Shown one piece after another: positions 27,934-36,000 of a stretch of 58,976 bases of DNA. The DNA is from Planctomycetaceae bacterium (lineage in GTDB: Bacteria; Planctomycetota; Planctomycetia; Pirellulales; Thermoguttaceae): assembly GCA_012719125.1 (NCBI GenBank), contig JAAYAY010000162.1, forward strand, positions 1-58,976, read 5' to 3'. The notes under the pieces are model-generated. The model was not told the origin of the DNA and ran no database searches. It was given only the letters and a program-made list of their open reading frames with translations. Position numbers and translations under genes: made by a program. Position 1 is the stretch's first letter. Each line of letters starts with the position of its first letter.

Positions 27934-27961
27934 CCTCGCTTGCGCTTCGGGTTGGTGTGAG
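27934..27961. repeat. Planctomycete NPKRKRG-type intergenic repeat
   Basis: CCTCGCTTGCGCTTCGGGTT followed by GGTGTGAG. Read on the minus strand it encodes NPKRKRGE, a peptide that recurs in spurious short ORFs of planctomycete genomes because this repeat is dispersed through them. It supports the taxonomic reading of the window. It lies just before the URO-D gene. Confidence 0.65.
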
Positions 27962-27989
27962 ATGCCGCCGACAACCACTTGAGGATTCC

Positions 27990-29066
27990 ATGACCACGAC
28001 CACGCCGGCAGAGAATCTATTTCGACTCCTCGATAGAGGGGTGCCCCAGTGGATACCGTTCTCCCTCGACATTGGCTCGCAACCGGGGTTCAGCTCGCCC
28101 TTCGCCCGGATCTTCCACCAGCAGACCGGCAGCTATGAGCCGGCCGAGTACTTCGGCACTGACGTGCGTTGTTTTTCGGTGACCAGCCAGTTTGGCGGTG
28201 ACGACCCGCGTCGACTCCATGATCCGCTGCCCGCCGAGGCGACCTTTGACGAATGGGGCAACGCCCACTGGGCTGGGGGGGAGGAGGGAACAACCGATCG
28301 CATGATTCCCGCGGCCGGTCGCGCCAAGACGGTTGCCGACGTCGACGAGTTGCCGCCCCCCCTGATTGACCGGAGACCGGACACCTCCCGGGTTAAGGCC
28401 TGGCACGATGCGGGCTACCCGGTGTTCGGCTACGCGGGGAGCATCTACGAATGGTCGTGGTGGCTGCGGGGTATGGAACAGTTCCTCATGGACTTGGTCA
28501 GCGCCCCCGAACTGGCCGAGGCCGTTATCGCCAAGGTGACGGCCCACACGACGCGTCTGGCCCTGGTTAGCGCCCGGCTGGGAATCGACGTCCTCTGTTT
28601 CTACGACGACGCCGGAATGCAGACCGGCATGCAGCTTTCGCCGAAGCTGTGGCGGCGGTTCATCAAGCCGGCCTGGCAGAAGGTGCTCGACGCCGTGCGT
28701 GCCGAGTCGCCCAAGGCTCGGTTCTTCCTGCATAGCTGCGGCCGGATCGACGCCATCGTTCCGGACATCGTGGAGCTCGGGTTCCACATTCTCCACCCAT
28801 TGCAGCCGGAATGCATGGATTTCGAGCCGTTCTATCGGGAGTTCGGCCGGAAGATCGTGCTTGCGGCCACGGTGTCGAGTCAGAAGATACTCCCCTTCGG
28901 CAGCCCGGACGACGTTCGCGCCGAAGTGCGCCGATTGGCGGATATCGTGGGCGACGAGAGGCGGGCGATTTTCATGCCGTCGAACGTGATTCAGCCCGAG
29001 ACGCCGTGGGAGAACGTCGTCGCCTTCGCGGAAGAAGCTCGAGCCCTACGGAACACAGCCAGATGA
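27990..29066 (+). CDS. Uroporphyrinogen decarboxylase (URO-D) family protein, probable methyltransferase
   Basis: A 358-residue TIM-barrel protein of the URO-D/MtaA-like family. Family landmarks are an N-terminal VPQWIPFSLDIGSQPGF, FGGDDPRRLHDPLP, the SIYEWSWWLRGMEQFLMDLV segment, FYDDAGMQTGMQLSPKLWRR, FFLHSCGRIDAIVPDIVELG and HPLQPECMDF. Members outside haem synthesis usually move methyl groups to or from corrinoid proteins or act on unknown aromatic or C1 compounds. No hem genes or corrinoid protein are adjacent, so the substrate is unknown. The ATG at 27990 is used because the upstream frame runs through the NPKRKRG repeat. The stop overlaps the next start (ATGA), so the two genes are coupled. 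Confidence 0.85.
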   Translation: MTTTTPAENLFRLLDRGVPQWIPFSLDIGSQPGFSSPFARIFHQQTGSYEPAEYFGTDVRCFSVTSQFGGDDPRRLHDPLPAEATFDEWGNAHWAGGEEGTTDRMIPAAGRAKTVADVDELPPPLIDRRPDTSRVKAWHDAGYPVFGYAGSIYEWSWWLRGMEQFLMDLVSAPELAEAVIAKVTAHTTRLALVSARLGIDVLCFYDDAGMQTGMQLSPKLWRRFIKPAWQKVLDAVRAESPKARFFLHSCGRIDAIVPDIVELGFHILHPLQPECMDFEPFYREFGRKIVLAATVSSQKILPFGSPDDVRAEVRRLADIVGDERRAIFMPSNVIQPETPWENVVAFAEEARALRNTAR

Positions 29067-29542
29067 TGTCACCACAAGACGAGGAGTTCTTACGGGAAGC
29101 TATCCGGCTTTCCTCCGAGCAGATGTTGGCGGAAGAAGGCGGGCCTTTCGGGGCCGTCGTCGTCCGTGAGGGCCGGATCATCGGTCGCGGCTGGAATCGC
29201 GTCACCTCGACCAACGACCCCACCGCTCACGCCGAGATCATCGCCATTCGCGAAGCCTGTGCCGAGTCGGGCTCCTTCCACTTGAGCGGAGCGACCATCT
29301 ACAGCAGTTGTGAACCCTGCCCGATGTGCCTCTGTGCCATCCTCTGGGCACGGCTCGATCGGATCGTATATGCAGCCTCTCGGCACGATGCGGCCGCCGC
29401 GGGCTTCGACGATCAGGCCTTCTATGATGAAATCAGTCGGGCTCCACACGAACGATCCGTTGCTTCCGAGCAGGGACTCCGGGAAGAATCGCTCGCTGCG
29501 TTACGGGCGTGGGTGCAAAAACCCGATCGTCTCGATTACTGA
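29063..29542 (+). CDS. Guanine deaminase-type nucleobase deaminase
   Basis: A 159-residue zinc-dependent deaminase of the cytidine deaminase-like fold. The zinc site is complete: HAEIIAI supplies His and the catalytic Glu, and SSCEPCPMCLCAILWARLDR supplies the two Cys ligands. The C-terminal segment GFDDQAFYDEISRAPHERSV matches bacterial guanine deaminases (GuaD-like) better than tRNA adenosine deaminase TadA. Its start overlaps the URO-D stop by four bases, with a second ATG directly after the first. The URO-D/deaminase pairing is a two-gene operon of unclear common purpose. It converges on the BMC operon. Confidence 0.88.
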   Translation: MMSPQDEEFLREAIRLSSEQMLAEEGGPFGAVVVREGRIIGRGWNRVTSTNDPTAHAEIIAIREACAESGSFHLSGATIYSSCEPCPMCLCAILWARLDRIVYAASRHDAAAAGFDDQAFYDEISRAPHERSVASEQGLREESLAALRAWVQKPDRLDY

Positions 29543-29601
29543 GCCGATCGGTCGTCATCCGCTCCGCGAGCGAATGCTCCTTTCAGGGCGAAAAGCAACG
29601 A

Positions 29602-30456
29602 TCAGCTCTTGCCCTGCAGGGCCGCCATGACTCGGTCGGTGATGGCCTGAATCAACGCTTCCTGGTCGGGCGAACCGTTGGCGGGGACCTGCTGGCGTTC
29701 CGGATGGAATACCGGGGGCTGGAAAGCGCATTGCTCGACGCCCGACTCTTTCCAACTGTTGCGGAATACGTCGTTGGCGCAGAGTTCGCAGTTCTTCATT
29801 TCGGCCCGCGGATCCTGGAAGCCCCACTGGGTCTTCAGATCGAGCAGCCCCTTTGCCTCCACCTCGGTGAAGTAGTTCACCCTGCCCAAACTCTTCGACA
29901 GGATCAGCATGCGGCAGTAGGCGTCGAGGATCTCGGTCGCCCAGTAGGCCTTCTCGACCGTCTCGCCGTAGCTGACGGTGCCGTGGTTGGCCAGGATGAT
30001 CACGTTCGACTTCCTCACGAACGGGAGGATCGTGTTGGCAAAATCCTGGCTGCCCGGGATGTCGTACCTGGCGATCGGAACGTCGCCCAGGAAGATCTCC
30101 ACCTCGGGCAGGACGCATTGCGGGACCGGTTCGCGGGCGATTCCGAAGGCCGTGGCATGTGGCGGATGGCAGTGCACGACCGACTTGAGTTCCGGGCGTT
30201 CCTTCATGATCGCCAGGTGGAGCTTGATCTCGCTGGTCGCCTTGCGGCGCCCGCCGGTCTGCTTGCCCGTCATGTCGACCATGCAGAGATCGTCGGGCTT
30301 CATGAAGCCCTTGCTGATGCCGGTCGGGGTGCAGACGACCTCGTTCTCGCTAATGCGATAACTGATGTTACCGTCGTTCGCGGCTGCAAACCCCTTCTTG
30401 TAGATCCGGTCGCCGATCTCGCAGATTTCCTGTTTGACTTTGTGTACGTTTAACAT
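29602..30456 (-). CDS. BMC-associated class II aldolase (fuculose/rhamnulose-1-phosphate aldolase type)
   Basis: Cleaves a 6-deoxyketose 1-phosphate to dihydroxyacetone phosphate and lactaldehyde. The zinc-dependent class II (AraD/FucA) fold is seen in AAANDGNISYRISENEVVC, the VVHCHPPHATAFGI metal-binding histidines and ILANHGTVSYGETVEKAYW. At 284 residues it is longer than FucA (about 215). The extra C-terminus has a Pro-rich linker, then the amphipathic helix DQEALIQAITDRVMAALQGK, which looks like a BMC encapsulation peptide. It is the last gene of the operon and the likely entry point of substrate into the compartment pathway. Confidence 0.92.
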   Translation of the reverse strand: MLNVHKVKQEICEIGDRIYKKGFAAANDGNISYRISENEVVCTPTGISKGFMKPDDLCMVDMTGKQTGGRRKATSEIKLHLAIMKERPELKSVVHCHPPHATAFGIAREPVPQCVLPEVEIFLGDVPIARYDIPGSQDFANTILPFVRKSNVIILANHGTVSYGETVEKAYWATEILDAYCRMLILSKSLGRVNYFTEVEAKGLLDLKTQWGFQDPRAEMKNCELCANDVFRNSWKESGVEQCAFQPPVFHPERQQVPANGSPDQEALIQAITDRVMAALQGKS

Positions 30457-30479
30457 GATTTCGCCTCTGGAGAACCAAG

Positions 30480-30785
30480 CTACGGATTATCTTTCATAAT
30501 ACGGGCGTCGATCTCGACTCGGTCGAGGATCGCCGCATTGTAGGCATCCACCGGTTTCACATCCGGGTAAAAGGGCATGGCCGCCTCGCGTCCTTCGCTG
30601 ACTGCGATCAGGGAACCGACGCCGGCTCCGAGTTCGTCGAACACGGCGAATTCGTCGGCCGACTGGTCGCCTTCGCCCGCCAGGTCGGCCAGCGAAAGGG
30701 GCACGACCAGCTTGAACCGCGAGCCCGCCAGGCTGGGGTGCGCCCGGTTCAACGTGACCGTACCGACGACTTTCGCAATTCGCAT
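30480..30785 (-). CDS. BMC-P shell vertex protein (EutN/CcmL family)
   Basis: A pentameric vertex protein of 101 residues that caps the corners of the microcompartment shell. The EutN fold is evident from MRIAKVVGTVTLNRAHPSL, FKLVVPLSLAD, FAVFDELGAGVGSLIAVSEG and the C-terminal AAILDRVEIDA. The start at 30785 gives the standard MRIAKVVG opening. An upstream in-frame start would only translate leader. It lies 23 bases before the aldolase. It is one of three BMC-P paralogues in the operon, a number typical of PVM-type compartments. Confidence 0.93.
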   Translation of the reverse strand: MRIAKVVGTVTLNRAHPSLAGSRFKLVVPLSLADLAGEGDQSADEFAVFDELGAGVGSLIAVSEGREAAMPFYPDVKPVDAYNAAILDRVEIDARIMKDNP

Positions 30786-30837
30786 GTCAACTTGCCTTCG
30801 TTCGACGCCAGGAGTACGCAATCAAGGACTCTTGTTG

Positions 30838-30878
30838 GACAGGTTTTCAACCTGTCTGGACAGGATACAATCCTGTCC
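30838..30878. repeat. Double hairpin in the BMC operon
   Basis: Two adjacent perfect inverted repeats: GACAGGTT-ttc-AACCTGTC (30838-30856) and GGACAGGAT-aca-ATCCTGTCC (30858-30878). They sit in the 124-base gap between the RpiB-like gene and the BMC-P gene. There is no T-tract, so an mRNA-processing or stability hairpin or a REP-like dispersed element is more likely than a terminator. Confidence 0.75.
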
Positions 30879-30909
30879 TACGTTATGTTCGCTGATTCTA
30901 TGTCGGCCT

Positions 30910-31665
30910 TCAGTCCAATCGTTCCCGCAGTTCTTCCGGACACACGCCCGGTCCCTGCCGGCAGAACGCGGTGACGATCTGCCGCATCGTTTCCGGGGCC
31001 ATACGCCGCGGTTCCAGGATGAGCGTGTTCGCTCCGACCGACACGGCGTCGGTCGCGGTCCGGCTCTCGTCCGACGCCAGCACGGCCCGCACGCCCTGGT
31101 GCCGGTTGGCCAGGCACATGGCGACGGCTCCGTAGTTGCTGAGCAGGACGCCCACCGTGCCGCCGTCGGCCAACCGCCGGGCCATGTCGTCGGTGGCCCG
31201 GACCAGGCAGTCGAACGTTTGCAGGTCGACCACCATGCCCAGGCGTGCTAACTCGTCGGCGAGCGGTTTTGGATCGGTTTTCGAGCCCAGTACGGTGAGA
31301 GCGACTCGGTTGGCCGCCGATGCGGCTGCCGCCGTGGGCTGCTCGACGACGAGCGTCACGTTACGGCGACGCAGTTCGTCGCGAACGGCCGGTGTGACGA
31401 CTGCGCGAGGCTGCACCACGAGCCGCCGGGCCGAAGCAAGCCGCTCGCCGATGGCGGCAAGGGTGACGACTCGCTCGCTCACCACGACGTCGCCCGCCGG
31501 ACGAGCGGGGGACGCCGGCCGCGGGGGCGAAGCCGGTTCCGGCTGCGGGGCGTCCGCCGGTTCAACGCGATCCTCCTCGGTGCTATCGGCCGGCTGGGAC
31601 AACAGTCCCAACTCGGCGAGCACCTCGCGAACGATGCGGTCGATATCGGCGGTCGTCTGAACCAT
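30910..31665 (-). CDS. RpiB-like BMC-associated protein with N-terminal encapsulation helix
   Basis: A 251-residue protein of uncertain function. Residues 1-22 form an amphipathic helix (TADIDRIVREVLAELGLL) like those of the PduP and PduL homologues here. A Pro/Ala-rich linker follows (to about 58), then a segment with AVVTPAVRDELRRRNVTLV. From about residue 120 the fold resembles RpiB/LacAB sugar-phosphate isomerases: GTVGVLLSNYGAVAMCLANR, then GVRAVLASDESRTATDAVSV and GANTLIL. The RpiB catalytic cysteine position (CGTG in true enzymes) reads LSNYG here, so isomerase activity is doubtful. A protein of this kind is recurrent in PVM-type BMC loci. Confidence 0.75.
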   Translation of the reverse strand: MVQTTADIDRIVREVLAELGLLSQPADSTEEDRVEPADAPQPEPASPPRPASPARPAGDVVVSERVVTLAAIGERLASARRLVVQPRAVVTPAVRDELRRRNVTLVVEQPTAAAASAANRVALTVLGSKTDPKPLADELARLGMVVDLQTFDCLVRATDDMARRLADGGTVGVLLSNYGAVAMCLANRHQGVRAVLASDESRTATDAVSVGANTLILEPRRMAPETMRQIVTAFCRQGPGVCPEELRERLD

Positions 31666-31694
31666 GGTCCTGCGTCTTCAGGGCAACTTCATCA

Positions 31695-31952
31695 CTAGTC
31701 TTCTACACCAATCACGGCCCAGCGGACCGGTGTGGCCATGTGGCCGATCAGTTCCCGGGTCGACTTGCCGTCGCTGCTGATGATCACCTTATCGCGCCGG
31801 CCGGCTCCCAGCCGGTCGACCGCCAGCACCGGTTCACCGTCGGGCGACCGGCCGTCGGCCATCAGCGGCTGGACCACCAGCAGCTTCCAACCTTCCATCG
31901 ACGGGTGTTTTACCGTCGACGTCGCATGTCCAATCACTCGGCCTGTCAGCAT
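31695..31952 (-). CDS. BMC-P shell vertex protein (EutN/CcmL family)
   Basis: An 85-residue pentameric shell protein, the shortest of the three vertex paralogues. The fold shows in MLTGRVIGHATSTVKHPSM, WKLLVVQPLMADGRS, VLAVDRLGAGRRDKVIISSD and VRWAVIGVED. It lies between the aldehyde dehydrogenase and the RpiB-like gene with gaps of about 30 bases, consistent with one transcript. Different BMC-P paralogues may occupy different vertices or mediate cargo contacts. Which does what cannot be read from sequence. Confidence 0.93.
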   Translation of the reverse strand: MLTGRVIGHATSTVKHPSMEGWKLLVVQPLMADGRSPDGEPVLAVDRLGAGRRDKVIISSDGKSTRELIGHMATPVRWAVIGVED

Positions 31953-31986
31953 CTTTTGTTCCAGCGTCCGGAGTCTGCCTGCCGTC

Positions 31987-33429
31987 TCACTTTCCCAGCA
32001 CTCGCAGATTGTCGATCATCGAGCAGCGGCGTTCACGGGTGAACGTGAGCGGCGTGGTGATGCCCTCTCCGGTCGGACCGGCAATCGAGAAGGAAATGTA
32101 TCCTTCGCCGCCGAGCCCGAGCCCCGCCATCGACGGACCGTTCTTGACGAACAGGGTCGTATCGACGGCCTTGCCCATCTTGGTCATGTTGGTCACGTCG
32201 TGGGAGTGGATGATGGCGGTGTGGCGGAAACCGTGCTCGCTGCGGACGGCCATCTCGATGGCATGATCGACGTTCCTGGCGCGGACGAAGGGCAGGAAGG
32301 GCATCATCTGCTCGACCGGCACGAAGGGGTTCGACTCGTCGGTTTCGCCGAAGATCACCTCAACGCTGTCGGGGATCTTCTTGCCGATGCCGGCCGCCAG
32401 CTTGGCCGCGTCCTGACCGAGGAAATCGCGGTGAGGGACGTCGTGTTTGTCGCTGCCTTCGCCGACCGTGGTGATGGCGGCCCTGGTGAAGGCGTCGACT
32501 TCGGCCGCGTTGAGCCGCACGGCTCCGGCGCGTTCCATGGCGGCCATCATCCGGTCGAAGACCTGCTCCACCACGAACACCTGTTTCTCGGCGATGCAGA
32601 GCAGGTTGTTGTCGTAGCCCGCACCCTGGATGATGCAGCGGGCGGCGCGGTCCAGATCGGCCGTCTCGTCGACCACCACGGGCGGATTGCCCGGTCCGGC
32701 CACAATGGCTCGCTTGGGCTGGCTCATGGCGGCTCGCGCAACCCCGGGACCGCCGGTGACCGAGATCAGGTTGATATCGCGATGTTTGAACAGCGTTGCG
32801 GCCGACTCCAGGGTCGGTTCAGTGATCACACAGATTAGATTGTCGATCCCCAGATCGCGATAGATCGCCTCGTTGTAGCGGCGTACGCCTTCGGCGGCCA
32901 CGCGTTTTCCGCTCGGATGCGGGTTAACTACCAGCGTGTTTCCGGCGGCGATCATGCTGACGGCGTTACCGGTCAAGGTCGGCAGGGAGTGGGTCACCGG
33001 CGTGATTGCGGCAATGACGCCGAAGGGAGCATGCTCGATCACGGCCAGACCGTGGTCGCCGCTGAACACCTCGCTCCGCATGAACTCGACGCCCGGCGAC
33101 CGCTCGCCCAGCGTCTTGAGCTTCTCGATCTTGTGCGGCAATCGGCCGATCTTCGTTTCGTTCATCTCCATCGTGCCCAGCTCGACGGACTGCTCGATGG
33201 CGATCCGGCGGATGTGGCCGATGATCTTCCTGCGGTCTTCAATCGTCCGGCGCGAAAGCTGCTCGAAGGCGTCGCGGGCGGCCGCCACTGCTTCATTGGC
33301 GTCGGTGAACTGGCCGAACCGGCCTGCGTAACTGCCGCCGGAGGGGCCGGCGACTGTTCCGTTGCCGTTGCCCAGCCGATTGATCACCTCTTGCACTACG
33401 CTACGGATCAAGGCCTCATTCACTTGCAT
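31987..33429 (-). CDS. CoA-acylating aldehyde dehydrogenase, PduP-type, BMC cargo
   Basis: Oxidises lactaldehyde or propionaldehyde to the acyl-CoA with NAD inside the compartment. It has 480 residues. Residues 1-20 are an encapsulation helix ([20 protein letters not shown]) followed by a Gly/Ser linker. The dehydrogenase core has [20 protein letters not shown], the [15 protein letters not shown] cofactor loop, [14 protein letters not shown] and the catalytic Cys278 in [13 protein letters not shown]. The C-terminus shows [20 protein letters not shown] and a [19 protein letters not shown] segment typical of acylating enzymes. It sits between two vertex-protein genes. Confidence 0.95.
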   Translation of the reverse strand: MQVNEALIRSVVQEVINRLGNGNGTVAGPSGGSYAGRFGQFTDANEAVAAARDAFEQLSRRTIEDRRKIIGHIRRIAIEQSVELGTMEMNETKIGRLPHKIEKLKTLGERSPGVEFMRSEVFSGDHGLAVIEHAPFGVIAAITPVTHSLPTLTGNAVSMIAAGNTLVVNPHPSGKRVAAEGVRRYNEAIYRDLGIDNLICVITEPTLESAATLFKHRDINLISVTGGPGVARAAMSQPKRAIVAGPGNPPVVVDETADLDRAARCIIQGAGYDNNLLCIAEKQVFVVEQVFDRMMAAMERAGAVRLNAAEVDAFTRAAITTVGEGSDKHDVPHRDFLGQDAAKLAAGIGKKIPDSVEVIFGETDESNPFVPVEQMMPFLPFVRARNVDHAIEMAVRSEHGFRHTAIIHSHDVTNMTKMGKAVDTTLFVKNGPSMAGLGLGGEGYISFSIAGPTGEGITTPLTFTRERRCSMIDNLRVLGK

Positions 33430-33500
33430 GACGAAGGACCCTTCTTGTATGTCTCAAACGGTCTTTTTCTGACGGGTTATTGAGCGAGGCGGGACGCGGC

Positions 33501-33824
33501 TCACTCCTTGGACGGACCTTCCTTGGCGTAGACGCAAGCGTGGTCGATGTGGACGCTGTCGACGATACCGATCACCACCGTGTCGACCGGGAGGTTCTTG
33601 GTCTCCGGCGTCAGCCGGGCGCTGGAGCCCTGGCAGATCAACACGAATTCACCTTCGCCGGCCCCAACCGTGTCGACCGCCACAAACGTGCGGCCGGTCG
33701 TGACCAGGCGATCCCGCGTTTTGCCGTCGAGCCGGTAAGGTTCGACCATGAGCAACCTCTGGCCGACCATCGACTCGACCTTCTGGGTCGCGATCATCGA
33801 TCCCGTGACTTTGGCTACAAACAC
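33501..33824 (-). CDS. BMC-P shell vertex protein (EutN/CcmL family), GTG start
   Basis: A 107-residue vertex protein. The start is a GTG at 33824 with AGGA about nine bases upstream. It yields the canonical opening VFVAKVTGSMIATQKVESM (first residue Met in vivo) and then VGQRLLMVEPY. The next ATG (33797) would cut off the first beta strand, so automated calls may truncate it, and a much longer open frame reaching 34319 is spurious. Further family features are FVAVDTVGAGEGEFVLICQG, SARLT and VDTVVIGIVDSV. It lies between the acetate kinase and aldehyde dehydrogenase genes. Confidence 0.92.
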   Translation of the reverse strand: MFVAKVTGSMIATQKVESMVGQRLLMVEPYRLDGKTRDRLVTTGRTFVAVDTVGAGEGEFVLICQGSSARLTPETKNLPVDTVVIGIVDSVHIDHACVYAKEGPSKE

Positions 33825-33928
33825 CTTGGCTGTCCTGCTTGTTGAGGGCCGTTCGAGAGAGCGAATTCCTCTTCTCGACCTCGCCCTGCCTCGTAGGGAG
33901 GCGCTGATCGTGTGGTCGTGGTTCGTCC

Positions 33929-35113
33929 TCAACCTCCCAACAAGTCCCTTACCTGCCGGGCGACAATCAGTTCCTCGTTCGTCGGAATGATCCAGATCTG
34001 GGTCCGGCTCGACTCGGCATGGATCGGCGCCTCGCCGCGCGCCGAAGCGTTCTTGTCGGCGTCGAGTGCGATGCCAAGCTCCTCTAATCCCTGGCAAACC
34101 TCGGTCCGAAGGCTGGCGCGGTTCTCGCCGATGCCTCCGGTGAACACGATCCCGTCGGCGCCGCCAAGTTCCACGAGGTAGGCGCCGAGGTACTGCCGCA
34201 CGGCCCCGGCAAACACGTCGAGTGCCAATTGGGCACGTTCGTTTCCTTGTTCGGCCGCGTCGCTCACATCTCGGACGTCGCCGCTCACGCCGCTGAGTCC
34301 CAGCAGGCCGCTCTTGCACGCCAGGTCGTCGAGAATCTCCTCGAGCGACTTGCCGGTTCGCTTCATGATGACCGGAAGTGCAAAGGGGTCAAAATCGCCG
34401 ACCCGGTTGTTGTGGGGCAATCCCGATTGGGGGCTCATTCCCAGGCTGTTGGCCACGCTTTGGCCGTTGCGGATGGCTGCCAGCGAACTCGATCCGCCCA
34501 GGTGACACGAAATCACTCGAAGATCGTTCCTCCCGAGCAGTTCCGCCGTACGCACGGCAATGTAGCGGTGGCTCGCTCCGTGGAATCCCCAACGCCGCAC
34601 CAGTCCCTCGTCGGCCCACTGGTAAGGAATCGCATAGTAGCGATTTCGTGCCGGGATGGTCTGGTGGAAATCGGTCTCGAAGGCCGCCACCAGGGGGATT
34701 TCGGGCAACTTGTCGTGAAGCAATCGCATGGCGTTGATGTACGGCGGGTTGTGCGCGGGGGCCACGCCGTTCATTTCCTCCATCGCGTCCAGCACCTCGG
34801 AGGTGACGCGTTGCACTCCGCTCACCGAGCCGCCGTGCACCGCCTTGAAGCCGATCGCCGAGACCTCGTCGGCCGACTTCATGCAGCCGCTCTCCGGATC
34901 GGTCAACTGGGCCAGGCAACGGCGAACCGCCTCGGCATGGTCGGGAACGGGCGCGGTTTCCTCCCGCCGCTGTCCGCCGATTTCGACGAAGCAGGGGCTC
35001 TCGGCCGCACCGATTCGCTCGATGCCGCCCCGGGCAATCTGCCGCTCGTCGCTCATGTCGAACAGCCGGTACTTGAAGCTCGTCGAACCGAGATTCGCCA
35101 CCAGAACCTTCAT
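33929..35113 (-). CDS. Acetate/propionate kinase family protein with divergent active site
   Basis: A 394-residue ASKHA-fold kinase that would make ATP from an acyl phosphate produced by PduL. Typical elements are [69 protein letters not shown] and [13 protein letters not shown]. Two normally invariant places differ. The GHRVVHGG motif reads GFKAVHGG (Lys90 where Arg is expected), and FDTAFHQT reads FETDFHQT (Glu146 for the catalytic Asp). It may therefore be altered in substrate or direction. The ATG at 35113 has AGGAGG upstream. It shows no encapsulation helix, in keeping with a role outside or at the shell. Confidence 0.88.
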   Translation of the reverse strand: MKVLVANLGSTSFKYRLFDMSDERQIARGGIERIGAAESPCFVEIGGQRREETAPVPDHAEAVRRCLAQLTDPESGCMKSADEVSAIGFKAVHGGSVSGVQRVTSEVLDAMEEMNGVAPAHNPPYINAMRLLHDKLPEIPLVAAFETDFHQTIPARNRYYAIPYQWADEGLVRRWGFHGASHRYIAVRTAELLGRNDLRVISCHLGGSSSLAAIRNGQSVANSLGMSPQSGLPHNNRVGDFDPFALPVIMKRTGKSLEEILDDLACKSGLLGLSGVSGDVRDVSDAAEQGNERAQLALDVFAGAVRQYLGAYLVELGGADGIVFTGGIGENRASLRTEVCQGLEELGIALDADKNASARGEAPIHAESSRTQIWIIPTNEELIVARQVRDLLGG

Positions 35114-35181
35114 GGCTTCCACTTCCTCCTGCCGGTCGCGCCGCCTTGCCGGTGCCCTGCCGGGCAAATCCGTAGCCTGTC

Positions 35182-35206
35182 GCAGACAGAATGCCGTCCT
35201 GTCTGC
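35182..35206. repeat. Hairpin between ackA-like and BMC-H genes
   Basis: GCAGACAG (35182-35189) pairs with CTGTCTGC (35199-35206) around a nine-base loop, in the 138-base gap between the acetate kinase and BMC-H genes. The stem resembles the GACAGG-type hairpins at 30838-30878, so it may be the same class of element, possibly setting different mRNA levels for shell and enzyme genes. Confidence 0.6.
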
Positions 35207-35251
35207 CGGCCGCGCGGCAGCGGGCGTGCCGGACTCATTCCCTGAGTCGAT

Positions 35252-35521
35252 TCAGTCCAGGTAGGCCGCAACCACACCGTCGGCGGGCCGCGGAATGATA
35301 TGGCTGGCGACCAACTCGCCGATCTGGCTGGCGGCATTGGCGCCGGCCTCGACGGCCGCTCGCACGCTGCCCACGTCGCCTCGGACGACCGTGGTCACCA
35401 GGCCGCCGCCGATCTGAATCCGCTTCACGATTTGCACGTTGGCGGCCTTTGCCATGGCGTCCGTCGCCTCAACCAGAGCCACCAAACCCTTCGTTTCAAT
35501 CAATCCAATCGCGTCTTGCAT
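35252..35521 (-). CDS. BMC-H hexameric shell protein
   Basis: An 89-residue single-domain BMC protein that forms the flat hexagonal facets of the shell. The Pfam BMC pattern is complete: [59 protein letters not shown] and [10 protein letters not shown]. The pore-lining loop corresponds to the residues around QIGGGLV. It lies 69 bases downstream of a second BMC-H. The two share the core but differ in the C-terminus, so the shell is probably mixed. Confidence 0.96.
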   Translation of the reverse strand: MQDAIGLIETKGLVALVEATDAMAKAANVQIVKRIQIGGGLVTTVVRGDVGSVRAAVEAGANAASQIGELVASHIIPRPADGVVAAYLD

Positions 35522-35590
35522 CGTCGCATGGTCCTCAAAAAAGAAGCCGGATGTGTCTACGGGTCAAGTATCAAGAGTCACGCATGCCGC

Positions 35591-35902
35591 TCAGGAGGCA
35601 CTCTTGCGAGCGGCCTTGACGATCGGCGGCGGCAGCACGAGTTCCAGGTCTTCGTGAGGTCGCGGAATGACCTGCACGCTCACGATCTCGCCGATCCGTG
35701 CTCCGGCGTTTGCACCGGCGTCGGTCGCCGCTTTGACCGCGGCCACGTCGCCCGTCACGAATGCGGAAACCATCCCGCTGCCGACCTTATCCCATCCGAG
35801 GAACTCCACGTTAGCCGCCTTCAACATTGCGTCGCTGGCTTCGACCAAGGTCACGAAACCCTTGACCTCGATCATTCCCAGCGCTTCCAGGGTTTTTGCC
35901 AT
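35591..35902 (-). CDS. BMC-H hexameric shell protein with C-terminal extension
   Basis: A 103-residue facet protein. The BMC core reads EALGMIEVKGFVTLVEASDA, VEFLGWDKVGSGMVSAFVTG, DVAAVKAATDAGANAGARIG and VSVQVIPRPHEDLE, then a short basic, proline-containing tail (LVLPPPIVKAARKSAS) absent from its neighbour. The ATG at 35902 is chosen; an earlier in-frame start at 35935 adds a basic leader with no counterpart in the family. It is the first shell gene after PduL. Confidence 0.96.
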   Translation of the reverse strand: MAKTLEALGMIEVKGFVTLVEASDAMLKAANVEFLGWDKVGSGMVSAFVTGDVAAVKAATDAGANAGARIGEIVSVQVIPRPHEDLELVLPPPIVKAARKSAS

Positions 35903-36000
35903 AACTCGCTTCTCCAATTTGGTGTACCGAGACACTCTTCATGGTCAGGGGGGATATGATAAACTCGAGCGAGGTTCCACCTCACGACACCGCTCATCCG

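Noticed and set aside
33501-34319. A 272-codon version of the BMC-P gene
   Set aside because: The first 165 residues are an antisense-type reading through the acetate kinase end. Family alignment places the start at the GTG at 33824.
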